34,959 bases of DNA from Acidobacteriaceae bacterium (GTDB lineage: Bacteria > Acidobacteriota > Terriglobia > Terriglobales > Acidobacteriaceae): assembly GCA_003165075.1 (NCBI GenBank), contig PLSM01000094.1:1-34959 (forward strand). Reading direction: 5' to 3'. The notes under the pieces are model-generated. The model was not told where the DNA came from. It made no database searches and saw only the letters and a program-made list of their open reading frames with translations. Shown piece after piece: positions 1 to 7,569 of this stretch (its first letter is position 1; the number at the start of each line of letters is the position of its first letter). The translations under genes were made by a program, and so were the position numbers.

Positions 1-17
1 GGAGGAAGAAAGCAAGC

Positions 18-785
18 ATGATCGATCGGGCGGGTAAGACAGCCGTGGTCTTCGGGCTGGCCAACAAGCGTTCCAGTGCCTGGGGCATCGCCCAAAAACT
101 GCACGAGGCCGGCGCCACCCTGGCCATCTGTTACCAGAACGAGCGCATGAAAATGGAAGCCCAGAGCCTGATTGACGAGCTGCCTGGCGCCAGCGGCTTT
201 CAGTGCGACGTCTCCAACGACCAGGAAATCGATACCCTCTTTGCGGCCCTCAAGGCAAAATACGGCAAGCTTGAAATCCTCGTCCACGCCGTCGCCTTTG
301 CTCCCGCCGCCGACCTCCGCGGCGAGTTCCTCAACACCAGCCGCGAAGGCTTCCGCGTCGCCCTCGACGTCAGCGTCTACTCTCTCATCGCCGTCACCCG
401 TGGCGCCGCTCCGCTCATGACCGACGGTGGAAGCATCATGACCATGAGCTACTACGCCGCAGAAAAAGTAGTCCCTAACTACAACGTGATGGCCGTGGCC
501 AAGGCTGGCCTTGAAGCCACCGTCCGTTACCTCGCCTGGAACCTCGGTCCCCGCAATATCCGCGTCAACGCCATCTCCGCCGGCCCCATCAAGACCCTGG
601 CCGCCCGCGGCGTGGGCGACCTCACTGAGATGCTCCGCTCTCACGCCGAACGCGCCCCCCTTCACCGCAACGTCGACCAGCTTGAAGTCGGTGGTACAGC
701 CCTGTTCCTGGCCAGTGACCTCGCCGCCGCCATTACCGGCGAAACTCTCTACGTGGATTGCGGCTACAACATCATGGGATTCTGA
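18..785 (+). CDS. fabI: Enoyl-[acyl-carrier-protein] reductase (NADH), FabI
   Basis: Reduces trans-2-enoyl-ACP in the last step of each fatty acid elongation cycle, in the cytoplasm. The 255-residue protein has the FabI form of the short-chain dehydrogenase fold. An N-terminal nucleotide-binding stretch (VFGLANKRSSAWGIA, residues 11-25) carries the interrupted glycine motif typical of FabI. The catalytic core is SYYAAEKVVPNY followed by AVAK, giving Tyr145, Tyr155 and Lys162, the same spacing as Tyr146/Tyr156/Lys163 of E. coli FabI. NAISAGPIKTLAA follows it, the FabI substrate-loop signature. Length is normal for the family. The start is set by GGAGG at 1-5, 12 nt upstream of the ATG. Promoter and upstream neighbour lie outside the window. 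A weak 6-bp hairpin (839-857) follows the stop. Confidence 0.96.
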   Translation: MIDRAGKTAVVFGLANKRSSAWGIAQKLHEAGATLAICYQNERMKMEAQSLIDELPGASGFQCDVSNDQEIDTLFAALKAKYGKLEILVHAVAFAPAADLRGEFLNTSREGFRVALDVSVYSLIAVTRGAAPLMTDGGSIMTMSYYAAEKVVPNYNVMAVAKAGLEATVRYLAWNLGPRNIRVNAISAGPIKTLAARGVGDLTEMLRSHAERAPLHRNVDQLEVGGTALFLASDLAAAITGETLYVDCGYNIMGF

Positions 786-1212
786 GCCGGATTCCCTGCC
801 CTTTGCTTCATTCGGTCGTTCCGTTTTTCCGATAAATAGCGCTGCCATTTTCAGCGCGGTTGAATGCCCTTTGCCTCTCTGCCCCTCATCGCAGCGACTG
901 GCGCTCAACCCCTTTGCCTGCGCTCCTATCCAGCTTTTCGCTCAGCATCTTCCCGCCCTCCAACTCCGTTAAAAGTATGTGAATTCGTCAAATGTTAATC
1001 AAACTCTGCGAGCCTGAGTCTCAGGTGCGGCCGGGAAAAGCCCGCTTGTTTGATTCTGCTTTTCGCGGCCACGAAAGCTCCTCCTGCATTCCCAAGTGAA
1101 TTCGGCTTTCATCCATCTTGAGGAATCCTGGAATTCGGGAGAAGGATGCGTCAGCGTGGTCGGTGGGCGCAAGCACGTTCCAATACCAATCGAGAGGAAA
1201 AAGAGAGGCCCA
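786..1212. other. Intergenic region between fabI and the porin gene
   Basis: No convincing gene is seen. It contains a short inverted repeat GCGCTG-7 nt-CAGCGC (839-857) just after fabI that could be a weak terminator, then an AT-richer part around 970-1070 where the porin promoter probably lies. I could not identify -35/-10 boxes with confidence. The porin reading frame stays open back to 1096, but the signal peptide and ribosome binding site put the real start at 1213. Confidence 0.5.
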
Positions 1213-3363
1213 ATGAACTTCAGACTCAAAGCGGCTGTCATTGCAACTCTGGCAGCCAGTCTAGTCGGCTCGTATACCTACGCCGGTGACCCCCCTGCGC
1301 CTGCGAAGAAGCACGTCGCAACCAAGGCGAAGAAACCCGCGAAACCCACTGTGGAAGAGCAGATCGAGACACTGCGTCAGAATTTCCAAGGCCAGATCGA
1401 CAGCCTGAAGACCGACCTGGCCGACAAGGACGCGCAGTTGAAGCAAGCCCAGCAGACTGCAGCCGATGCTCAGTCCGCGGCAGCCAAGGCCGAGGCCGAT
1501 GCCACCGCGCAGCAGCAGGCGGTCAGCGAAAACGCCACCGCCGTCACCACGCTGCAATCCACTGTGACCGACCTCAAGGCCAACTCCGTCTCTCTGGCCA
1601 CCACGGTCTCTGACGAAACCGCCAGCATCAAGAAAGCAATCAACAACCCCACCGCGCTTCACTACAAGGGAATCAACATCACACCCGGCGGCTTCCTGGC
1701 GGCTGAAACCATTTACCGCACCAAGGCCACCGGCGGCGACATTCCCACCGCCTTCAGCGCGCTCCCTTACGAGGGCGCGGATGCCTACACGCTCGGCGAA
1801 TTCTACGGCTCCGCCCGCCAGTCGCGCGTCACTCTGCTCGCCGAGGGAAAAACCAGTTGGGGCACCTTGCGCGGCTACTATGAGGCTGACTGGTTGGGCA
1901 CCGGCATCTCCTCCAACAACAACCAGTCCAACAGCTACGTGCTCCGCCAGCGCATCCTCTACGGCCAGGCTGAAACCAACTCGCATTGGACATTCGCGGG
2001 CGGCCAGCTTTGGTCCCTGGCCACTGAGGACAAAAAGGGCATTACCAGTTCGCCTGCCGACGTCCTGACCCCGCTTACCGTGGACCCGAACTACGTTACG
2101 GGCTTCGTATGGACACGCCAGTACGGCTTCCGCGTAGTCAAGAGCGGCAAGTATGCGGCCATCGGCCTCGCAGTTGAGAACCCGCAGCTTCTCTACACCG
2201 CCTCGCTGGCCGGAAATACTCCTTACGCCGTACTCGGCAGCGCTGGCGCCAACGGTGGAAACTATAACGCAGGCATCAGTTCCTGCTCGCCCTCGACCTC
2301 CATCGTCAACTACGCCGACCAGGAGAACGTCGACGATTTCGGTGACCTGGTCCACATCGCGGTCCCCGTCTACAAGACCGTGAACTCCTGCGCCAACATC
2401 GCCAACCTGTCCTTCAACCAGGCGCCGGACGTGCTGGTCAAGGCGGCGTTCGATCCCGGCTGGGGACACTATGAAATCTTCGGTATCGGCGGCTTTGCAC
2501 ACGAGACGGTCTACCCCGGCGAAACCACCAACAGCAACCTCTACGGCGGCATCACCGACGTTCTGGCCAGTCAGACGGCCGGCGCCAAGGTACTTGCAGC
2601 GCCCGCCCTTACCACGGCTGGCTCCTACAGCAACAGCATCAAGCTCGGCGGCATTGGCGGCAGCCTGCGCGTCCCCCTCGTCGCCAACAAGCTCACCTTC
2701 GGCGCCAAGGGCCTCTACGGGCCTGGCATGGGCCGCTACGGCGACTCCACGCTGGCCGACGTCACCGCCGATGCCAATGGCAATCTTGCTCCCATCCACA
2801 ATCTCAGCGGTCTCTTCACCGTCGAAGCCACGCCGACCCCGCGACTGACCATCTATCTCAACTATGGCGGCGACTACGCTGGCCGTACTGACTTCGCCAC
2901 CCCCACCGCCACCACGTTGAGCGCCCCCAGTGCGTGCTTCATCACTCCGTCCGCCCCCGGCTGCCAGACGTACAAAACCCTTTCCAGCACGGCTCAGGTT
3001 GATGCTGGCGCGTGGGGCGCCACGTGGGCTGCACCCAAACCGGCTGCCGTGGGATACGGTTCGCGCCTGCTCTCCAACTCCAGTTGCCTCACTCCTGCCA
3101 ATCCGGGCTACAACGGCAGCTCCACCGGCTACTACCCCGGCGGCTCCTGCGGCGCACAAACCCGCGACGTGCAGGAAATCACCGGCGGCTACTGGTATGA
3201 CATCTACAGGGGCGACCGCGGTCGCCTGCGTCAGGGCATCCAGTACGGCTACGCGGTCCGCGAAGGATGGTCAGGTGCTCCGCTCACCTCGGGCGGCGCC
3301 GGCGTCGGCGCCAAGGGCATCGACAACATGTTCTGGACCACCTTCCGCTACTACTTGCCGTAG
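1213..3363 (+). CDS. Outer-membrane porin with N-terminal coiled coil (DcaP-like)
   Basis: Probable trimeric outer-membrane channel. From the ATG at 1213 the product is 716 residues. It has a signal peptide (MNFRLKAAVIATLAASLVGS..., cleavage near YAG, about residue 24), a Lys/Pro/Ala-rich stretch, then a heptad-patterned Ala/Gln/Asp-rich coiled coil at about residues 45-140. From about residue 150 alternating hydrophobic/aromatic strands (TPGGFLAAETIY, GTLRGYYEADW, LTIYLNYGGDYAGR) indicate a beta-barrel. A periplasmic coiled coil in front of a barrel is the DcaP arrangement. The start is preferred over an upstream in-frame ATG at 1096 because a purine-rich GAGAGG (1203-1208) precedes it and a signal peptide begins there. 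The C-terminus (FWTTFRYYLP) does not end in the usual aromatic residue. It appears monocistronic, followed by a strong hairpin. Substrate unknown. Confidence 0.82.
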   Translation: MNFRLKAAVIATLAASLVGSYTYAGDPPAPAKKHVATKAKKPAKPTVEEQIETLRQNFQGQIDSLKTDLADKDAQLKQAQQTAADAQSAAAKAEADATAQQQAVSENATAVTTLQSTVTDLKANSVSLATTVSDETASIKKAINNPTALHYKGINITPGGFLAAETIYRTKATGGDIPTAFSALPYEGADAYTLGEFYGSARQSRVTLLAEGKTSWGTLRGYYEADWLGTGISSNNNQSNSYVLRQRILYGQAETNSHWTFAGGQLWSLATEDKKGITSSPADVLTPLTVDPNYVTGFVWTRQYGFRVVKSGKYAAIGLAVENPQLLYTASLAGNTPYAVLGSAGANGGNYNAGISSCSPSTSIVNYADQENVDDFGDLVHIAVPVYKTVNSCANIANLSFNQAPDVLVKAAFDPGWGHYEIFGIGGFAHETVYPGETTNSNLYGGITDVLASQTAGAKVLAAPALTTAGSYSNSIKLGGIGGSLRVPLVANKLTFGAKGLYGPGMGRYGDSTLADVTADANGNLAPIHNLSGLFTVEATPTPRLTIYLNYGGDYAGRTDFATPTATTLSAPSACFITPSAPGCQTYKTLSSTAQVDAGAWGATWAAPKPAAVGYGSRLLSNSSCLTPANPGYNGSSTGYYPGGSCGAQTRDVQEITGGYWYDIYRGDRGRLRQGIQYGYAVREGWSGAPLTSGGAGVGAKGIDNMFWTTFRYYLP

Positions 3364-3397
3364 TTCTCAGCGGCGCACCAGTCGCCGCGCAACCAGC

Positions 3398-3428
3398 AAA
3401 GGGCAGCCCGCACTCCGGGCTGCCCTTT
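3398..3428 (+). terminator. Rho-independent-type hairpin after the porin gene
   Basis: Perfect 13-bp stem AAAGGGCAGCCCG / CGGGCTGCCCTTT around a 5-nt loop (CACTC), beginning 34 nt after the porin stop codon. The flanking A and T runs of the stem make it usable on either strand, although the following T tract is short. It separates the plus-strand porin from the convergent minus-strand block. Confidence 0.8.
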
Positions 3429-3898
3429 CTGTTGCGCTTCCATTTTGCGCCTGCTCTCTTGCGTAGAATTATGTGCACGCGGCGCATAATGGGATTTGAG
3501 TTGAGCGTCGATAGGTTAATCGCTGGGGCGGAGAGCATCACCTATCGAACCACGCGTCCTGAAGCTACACAAAGCAGGCTCAGAGGCGTGCTTGTCTTCC
3601 TGATTTTGGGAGGCAAACAATCGATCGCATCCCTGAATTGCGATCTAACTCCTTTAATGTCTATATTCTGCGGAGAACTCCTGCAGAATTAATAGTTTAC
3701 AGCGAAACCCCTACCGTAAACGCATGAAAAGAGAGAATTTACTTACAGAATCGGGGGATGGGGGTAGGGTTACTCATCGGAACCGGCGACTATCACCGTG
3801 CTGGTCGCTGCTCCACCCATGTCGGCCCTTTGTCCCCGCGCGGGCACTGCCTTCGAGTTCTTGGACAGGCTCTAAGGCCTGTGCAACCCACTCATGCG
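3429..3898. other. Intergenic region between convergent transcription units
   Basis: No gene can be supported here; the reading frames present lack ribosome binding sites and protein-like composition. The part from about 3460 to 3760 is clearly richer in A and T than its surroundings. It holds one good inverted repeat (3468-3490, listed separately). The last 120 bases before the minus-strand gene end return to high GC. Confidence 0.5.
3468..3490. repeat. Inverted repeat in the convergent intergenic region
   Basis: ATTATGTGC - ACGCG - GCGCATAAT: nine-base arms with one G-T wobble around 5 nt, in an AT-rich setting. It could be a protein-binding palindrome or a weak RNA hairpin. No adjacent promoter or gene start explains it. 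Confidence 0.45.
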
Positions 3899-5938
3899 CT
3901 ACTTCGCTCGCAGTTCTCCCGTGGGCAGAAAGGCCACACCTGCCACCTCGTCCCCTGAAGCCAGCACATCCCGCAGCCGTTCCGGATTGGCTCCGCTGCG
4001 TGCCGCTGCTTCCTTCACCAGCCTCAATGCCGCGGCCGGCGTGGTTCCGCCCGGCAGCCTGAATATCCACGGTACGTTGGTCGAAGTCAGAGCCTTGTCG
4101 TTGCTCAGGGCCACCACCGGCACAAAAGCCTTCAGCGCCAGTTGCTCGGCCAGGTGCGCCGCGTCGCGGTCCAGGGCCACGATGGCCAACGCGTGCTCGT
4201 CCATCAGCGCATGAACCAGCTGGGTTGAAGCCGCGCCCCAATTCTGGTCGCTGGCCACCGGCAGCAGTTTCCACTCCCGCCCTTTCAGCGGATGGGCTGC
4301 CAACTCCGCCTGCACCTCGTCCGAATTCGCCACTTTCTGCGCCTGCGGACCAAAGAGCACCACCCGTACCGCTCCCGGCGGTATATCCGGACGCTCGGGA
4401 CCGTGATACTCCACGCCATCTTCACCCACGCGCGCATAAGGTTCCTGCGATGCAGAAGACACAACCGGGTGCCCCAGGTCCCGATTCTGGGACCTGGGAA
4501 GGCTATCCCCCACCCCGAGCGCAATCGGAGCTTGCCCCCCAGCGGGTGGAGCAGGTGGCTTCTCCATCGTCGCCACCCGGTAGGTCACAGTTCCATCATG
4601 GACAGTGCCAAGGTACATAGGCGCCACGTTCTTCTGGTTGGGATCGAAGATCATATGCCCGGTCACGCCGTCGTACTGCTCAATGTCGGCCAGCGCATCG
4701 TGAATCCGCGCCCGATTCAGCCCTGCCTTGCAGATGGAGTCCAGCAGCGCATTCATCGCGTCATAAGCCAGAGACGCAAACTGCTCCGGCGGCTCATTGA
4801 AGCGTGCCGCGAAGCGTTGCTTGAACTCCAGCCAGCGCGGATCTTTCCGCGTCGGATCGTACGGGAACACGGCCTCGAATCCCTCCGCAGCCGGGCCGGC
4901 CTCGGCCAGCAGTTCGGGCCCCAGAGTGCGGTAGGAGCCGAACACGCGCTGCTTCATGCCCAGGGTGCGCATCTGCTTCAGAATGTTTGCCGCCGGAATC
5001 TCGTCGGTCCACAGCACGATAGCGTCGGCGCGCGACGATTGAATGATCTTCAGCTCCCGCGTAAAGTCCGTATCCCCGGGCAGGAACTTCTGTTCGATTA
5101 CTACCGGGTGGCCCAGCCGCCGCGCCGCATCTCGAAACTTCAGCACCCCAAACCGCCCATAGCGGCTGTTCACACGCAGCAGCGCAACGCGCTTCATTCC
5201 CAGTTCGCTGAAAATGTGCCGCGCCAGCGTCAGAGACTGTACCCGGTCGTCCTGCAGGTCGGTGAAGTACCACGGTATGTATGTTTCCGGAATGGTCGGA
5301 TCGGTGGAAGCCGAGTTCACAATGGGAATTTCGGCGCGCAAGGCCACGCGCAACATGATGTGCGTCGATTCGGAGCTGATGGAGCCAAAAATCGCCCAGT
5401 CCTGGTCGTCGTAAACCATCTTCACCGCTTCATTCGACGCTGAACCCCAGATGGTCGGGTCGGTGGGCCGTTCCTCGCCATACACCGTCTTGGCCTGCCA
5501 GTTGTCGTAGTCGTTGTGCAGCATCAGCTTGAAGGGTTTGCCCCCATAGCCGCCGCGCGCATTGGCCTCCTCCACCGCCACTTGCGCGCCATGCAACATG
5601 CGCAGTCCGAAAACCGATTCCGGATTGTGCTCGATGGGCCCAAAGAAGCCAATGCGCACCTCGGTCACGTTCTTCGGCTCCGGAAGGTCGCGCCCCGCCC
5701 CGGAATAAATATTCGGATGGACGTAATTCAGGTCGTAGGGCTTGGCGAATTTCTCATAAGGACTCAGGTCTGTTGGCTCGCCCGCGTACGGCGCCACCAC
5801 GCGGTCCTTCGGCGGTCCCGGCGGATGCGCGCCGCACTCGCAAACATGCGCATCCTTGCTCGGGACCTGTCCGGTAACGCTCGCAATGCCGCCGACGGCC
5901 CACAAGCACGCCGCCGCCAACAACCATCCCTTGCCCAT
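3899..5938 (-). CDS. Periplasmic binding protein of the branched-chain amino acid receptor type, with extra C-terminal lobe
   Basis: Secreted ligand-binding protein, 679 residues. A signal peptide (MGKGWLLAAACLWAVGGIAS) is followed by a short metal-site-like motif H31-V-C33-E-C35-G-A-H38. Residues about 93-455 form a full type 1 periplasmic binding domain (VRIGFFGPIEHNPESVFGLRMLHGAQVAVEEANARGG; IFGSISSESTH; VALLRVNSRYGRFG; FASLAYDAMNALL). A Pro/Ala-rich linker follows. About 515-679 (VRVVLFGPQ; AIVALDRDAAHLAEQLALKAFVPVVALSNDKALTSTNVPWIFRLP) resembles one more lobe of the same fold. The style resembles the binding proteins found beside PQQ-dependent dehydrogenases. The start is chosen by AAGGAG, 8 nt upstream, and the signal peptide. 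It lies 5 nt after the Rid-family gene and is last in the operon. No permease or ATPase genes are present, so sensing or scavenging is as likely as transport. The linker carries hairpin repeat copy 1. Confidence 0.8.
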   Translation of the reverse strand: MGKGWLLAAACLWAVGGIASVTGQVPSKDAHVCECGAHPPGPPKDRVVAPYAGEPTDLSPYEKFAKPYDLNYVHPNIYSGAGRDLPEPKNVTEVRIGFFGPIEHNPESVFGLRMLHGAQVAVEEANARGGYGGKPFKLMLHNDYDNWQAKTVYGEERPTDPTIWGSASNEAVKMVYDDQDWAIFGSISSESTHIMLRVALRAEIPIVNSASTDPTIPETYIPWYFTDLQDDRVQSLTLARHIFSELGMKRVALLRVNSRYGRFGVLKFRDAARRLGHPVVIEQKFLPGDTDFTRELKIIQSSRADAIVLWTDEIPAANILKQMRTLGMKQRVFGSYRTLGPELLAEAGPAAEGFEAVFPYDPTRKDPRWLEFKQRFAARFNEPPEQFASLAYDAMNALLDSICKAGLNRARIHDALADIEQYDGVTGHMIFDPNQKNVAPMYLGTVHDGTVTYRVATMEKPPAPPAGGQAPIALGVGDSLPRSQNRDLGHPVVSSASQEPYARVGEDGVEYHGPERPDIPPGAVRVVLFGPQAQKVANSDEVQAELAAHPLKGREWKLLPVASDQNWGAASTQLVHALMDEHALAIVALDRDAAHLAEQLALKAFVPVVALSNDKALTSTNVPWIFRLPGGTTPAAALRLVKEAAARSGANPERLRDVLASGDEVAGVAFLPTGELRAK
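4467..4500. repeat. Hairpin repeat family A, copy 1 (inside a gene)
   Basis: GGGTGCC flank, then CCCAGGTCCC - GATTCT - GGGACCTGGG: perfect 10-bp arms and a 6-nt loop (4473-4498). It lies in the binding-protein gene and is read through as PRSQNRDLGHPVV in the Pro/Ala-rich interdomain linker (about residues 480-490). The other copies are at 17901-17936 and 24779-24814. Confidence 0.85.
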
Positions 5939-5943
5939 TTGAA

Positions 5944-6444
5944 TTACTCCTTGTAGCAGCAAGCCTTTTCCGTGCGGAACATGGCGATGGCCTCGATCTC
6001 CACCAGCAGTTCCGGCCGGCATAGCTTGGCCTCGATACCCGTGGACGCAGGCAGCGGATCGAGCCCCTGTTCCTTGAAAAAGGCCGTGCGCCCGGCGTTG
6101 AACGCTTCGTAGTCGCGATCGATATCCCGCAGGTAGCAGCTTGTCCGCACCACGTCGTGCCAGGTGCAGCCTTCGCTCTCCAGCAGGCCCGTGATGTTGT
6201 CGAACGTACGCTTCAGTTGTGCCGGAAAGTCGCCGATGTGCACGCTCTTGCCGTTCTCGTCGATCGAAGCCGTGCCCGAAATCAGCAGGATGGTCAGGCC
6301 GTTCAGGTCGATCCTCATGCCACGCGAAAACGAGCTCGGCTTGGCGTAGGCATAGGCTTCGTTCAGCACGCCATGATTGGTCATAGCGCGCTTCTTGATC
6401 GGTGCTTGTGCGATGGTCTCCAGAATCTCAGCAAATGCATTCAT
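5944..6444 (-). CDS. Rid/YjgF/YER057c/UK114 family protein
   Basis: A 166-residue cytoplasmic protein of the Rid superfamily. RidA itself hydrolyses reactive enamine/imine intermediates; other branches have different substrates. Visible family features are ILLISGTASIDENGK (about 52-66), the AQLKRTFDNITGLLESEGCTWHDVVRTSCYLRD helix/strand (76-107), AFFKEQGLDPLPASTGIEA and the C-terminal VEIEAIA. The arginine that defines active RidA (Arg105 in E. coli) is not at the expected spacing from VEIE; the nearest is Arg143 in LCRPELLVEIE. This is therefore probably not RidA proper but another Rid subfamily. An N-terminal extension of about 20 residues is present. It starts with GAGGAG 5 nt before the ATG, 18 nt after the upstream propeller gene. 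It is the second cytoplasmic member of an otherwise exported set. Confidence 0.85.
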   Translation of the reverse strand: MNAFAEILETIAQAPIKKRAMTNHGVLNEAYAYAKPSSFSRGMRIDLNGLTILLISGTASIDENGKSVHIGDFPAQLKRTFDNITGLLESEGCTWHDVVRTSCYLRDIDRDYEAFNAGRTAFFKEQGLDPLPASTGIEAKLCRPELLVEIEAIAMFRTEKACCYKE

Positions 6445-6462
6445 GATGGCTCCTCTTTTTCC

Positions 6463-7569
6463 CTATCGTTGCAAAATCCCGTGGCTTAATCCCTTGGCGG
6501 TCGCAACCCAGATATCGCTCCCTTGAAAATCGATTCCCAGGACATAGTTGTGCGCCGGTGCGGTGGTCACCGCCACTTGCGTTACATTTCCTTTCGCGTC
6601 GCGCACCGTCATCTCCGGCTTGCCGGTGGTCAGCGAGGGCCGATAGACGGCCCAGTTCACGCCGTCGTAGTAGGCCAGTCCTTTGTCGGTGCCGAACCAG
6701 GCGCGGTTGGCGTCAACACCCTTGATAAAGTTCGTAAAGTTCGAGGGAAGTCCGCTGTCTTTGGTCAGAAAGTTGTGCCAGTAGCGCCCGTCGTATCGGC
6801 TGTCGCCGAAATACGTGGCCGCCCAGACAATATTGTCTACATAACTGACTGAGGTGACAATCTCGTGGATCAGCCCCTGGTCTTTGAATAGCACCATCTC
6901 GTTTTCGCCGTCGGGGTCCTCGTACTTGTCCCAGCGCCCTGTCCTCTGGTCGTACTCCAGCAGCCCGCTACCCCACACCGCAAAATACACCTTGGTGGGT
7001 GTGGCCGAGACTCCGTACACCCAAATCTCGACCATCGGCGTGTTGCGCTCGTTGTAGAGCGACCATTGCCCCGTATGCAGATCAAGCCGGCACGCCCCCG
7101 CGGCCGTGGCCACCCACACGTTTTCGCCCTCCACTGAAACGCCGTACACTACGTCGTTGCTCAGCCCGGAGTTCAACTGCGTGTAGGTGTCGATGCGCCC
7201 GCCGGAGATGCGGCTCAGCCCGCCCATGGTCCCTGCCCACACGTCGCCGGTACGCTTATCAAACGCCAACGTCAACACAGCCCGATGCGCCAGCCCATCC
7301 TGCGTGGTGTAGATCTTCCATTTGCCGTTCTCGTAGAGTCCCAGGCCGTTGTCGGTGCCCACCCACACCCGATCCCCATCCACCAGTACGGCGTACACGT
7401 GGTTGTCGGGCAGTCCATTGGCAGTGGTGAAGTTCTCAAACCGATAGCGCGGCATCGTCGGCGCTACACCTGCCTTCGGCACGTCAGGAGGCGCGCCCAA
7501 AGCCACCACGCCCACGGCCAGCATCCCGGCAGCCAGCACCATTGCAGACTTGTTCCATGCCCACTTCAT
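6463..7569 (-). CDS. Secreted beta-propeller protein (two-component-regulator-propeller repeats)
   Basis: A 368-residue exported protein with signal peptide MKWAWNKSAMVLAAGMLAVGVVALGA. The rest is a series of blades of the Reg_prop type found in hybrid sensor kinases: FENFTTANGLPDNHVYAVLVDG, RVWVGTDNGLGLYENGKWKIYTTQDGL, DVWAGTMGGLSRI, NVWVATAAGACRLD, VWAATYFGDSRYDG, AWFGTDKGLAYYDG, IWVATAKGLSHG. About six to seven repeats are recognisable, enough for a closed propeller. There is no kinase, transmembrane segment or DNA-binding domain after it, so it is a free periplasmic propeller and presumably a binding or scaffold partner. Its ATG overlaps the upstream stop codon by one base (TAATG), so translation is probably coupled. 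Ligand unknown. Confidence 0.85.
   Translation of the reverse strand: MKWAWNKSAMVLAAGMLAVGVVALGAPPDVPKAGVAPTMPRYRFENFTTANGLPDNHVYAVLVDGDRVWVGTDNGLGLYENGKWKIYTTQDGLAHRAVLTLAFDKRTGDVWAGTMGGLSRISGGRIDTYTQLNSGLSNDVVYGVSVEGENVWVATAAGACRLDLHTGQWSLYNERNTPMVEIWVYGVSATPTKVYFAVWGSGLLEYDQRTGRWDKYEDPDGENEMVLFKDQGLIHEIVTSVSYVDNIVWAATYFGDSRYDGRYWHNFLTKDSGLPSNFTNFIKGVDANRAWFGTDKGLAYYDGVNWAVYRPSLTTGKPEMTVRDAKGNVTQVAVTTAPAHNYVLGIDFQGSDIWVATAKGLSHGILQR

Noticed and set aside
1261..3159. A 632-codon open frame antisense to the porin gene
   Set aside because: Composition is Gly/Val/Arg/Ala-rich as expected for the complement of a high-GC gene; no ribosome binding site, signal or domain. The plus-strand porin explains the region.
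3705..3773. Possible inverted repeat (AAACCCCTACC ... GGGGTAGGGTT)
   Set aside because: Arms are imperfect and about 45 bases apart; not better than chance in this G-rich stretch.
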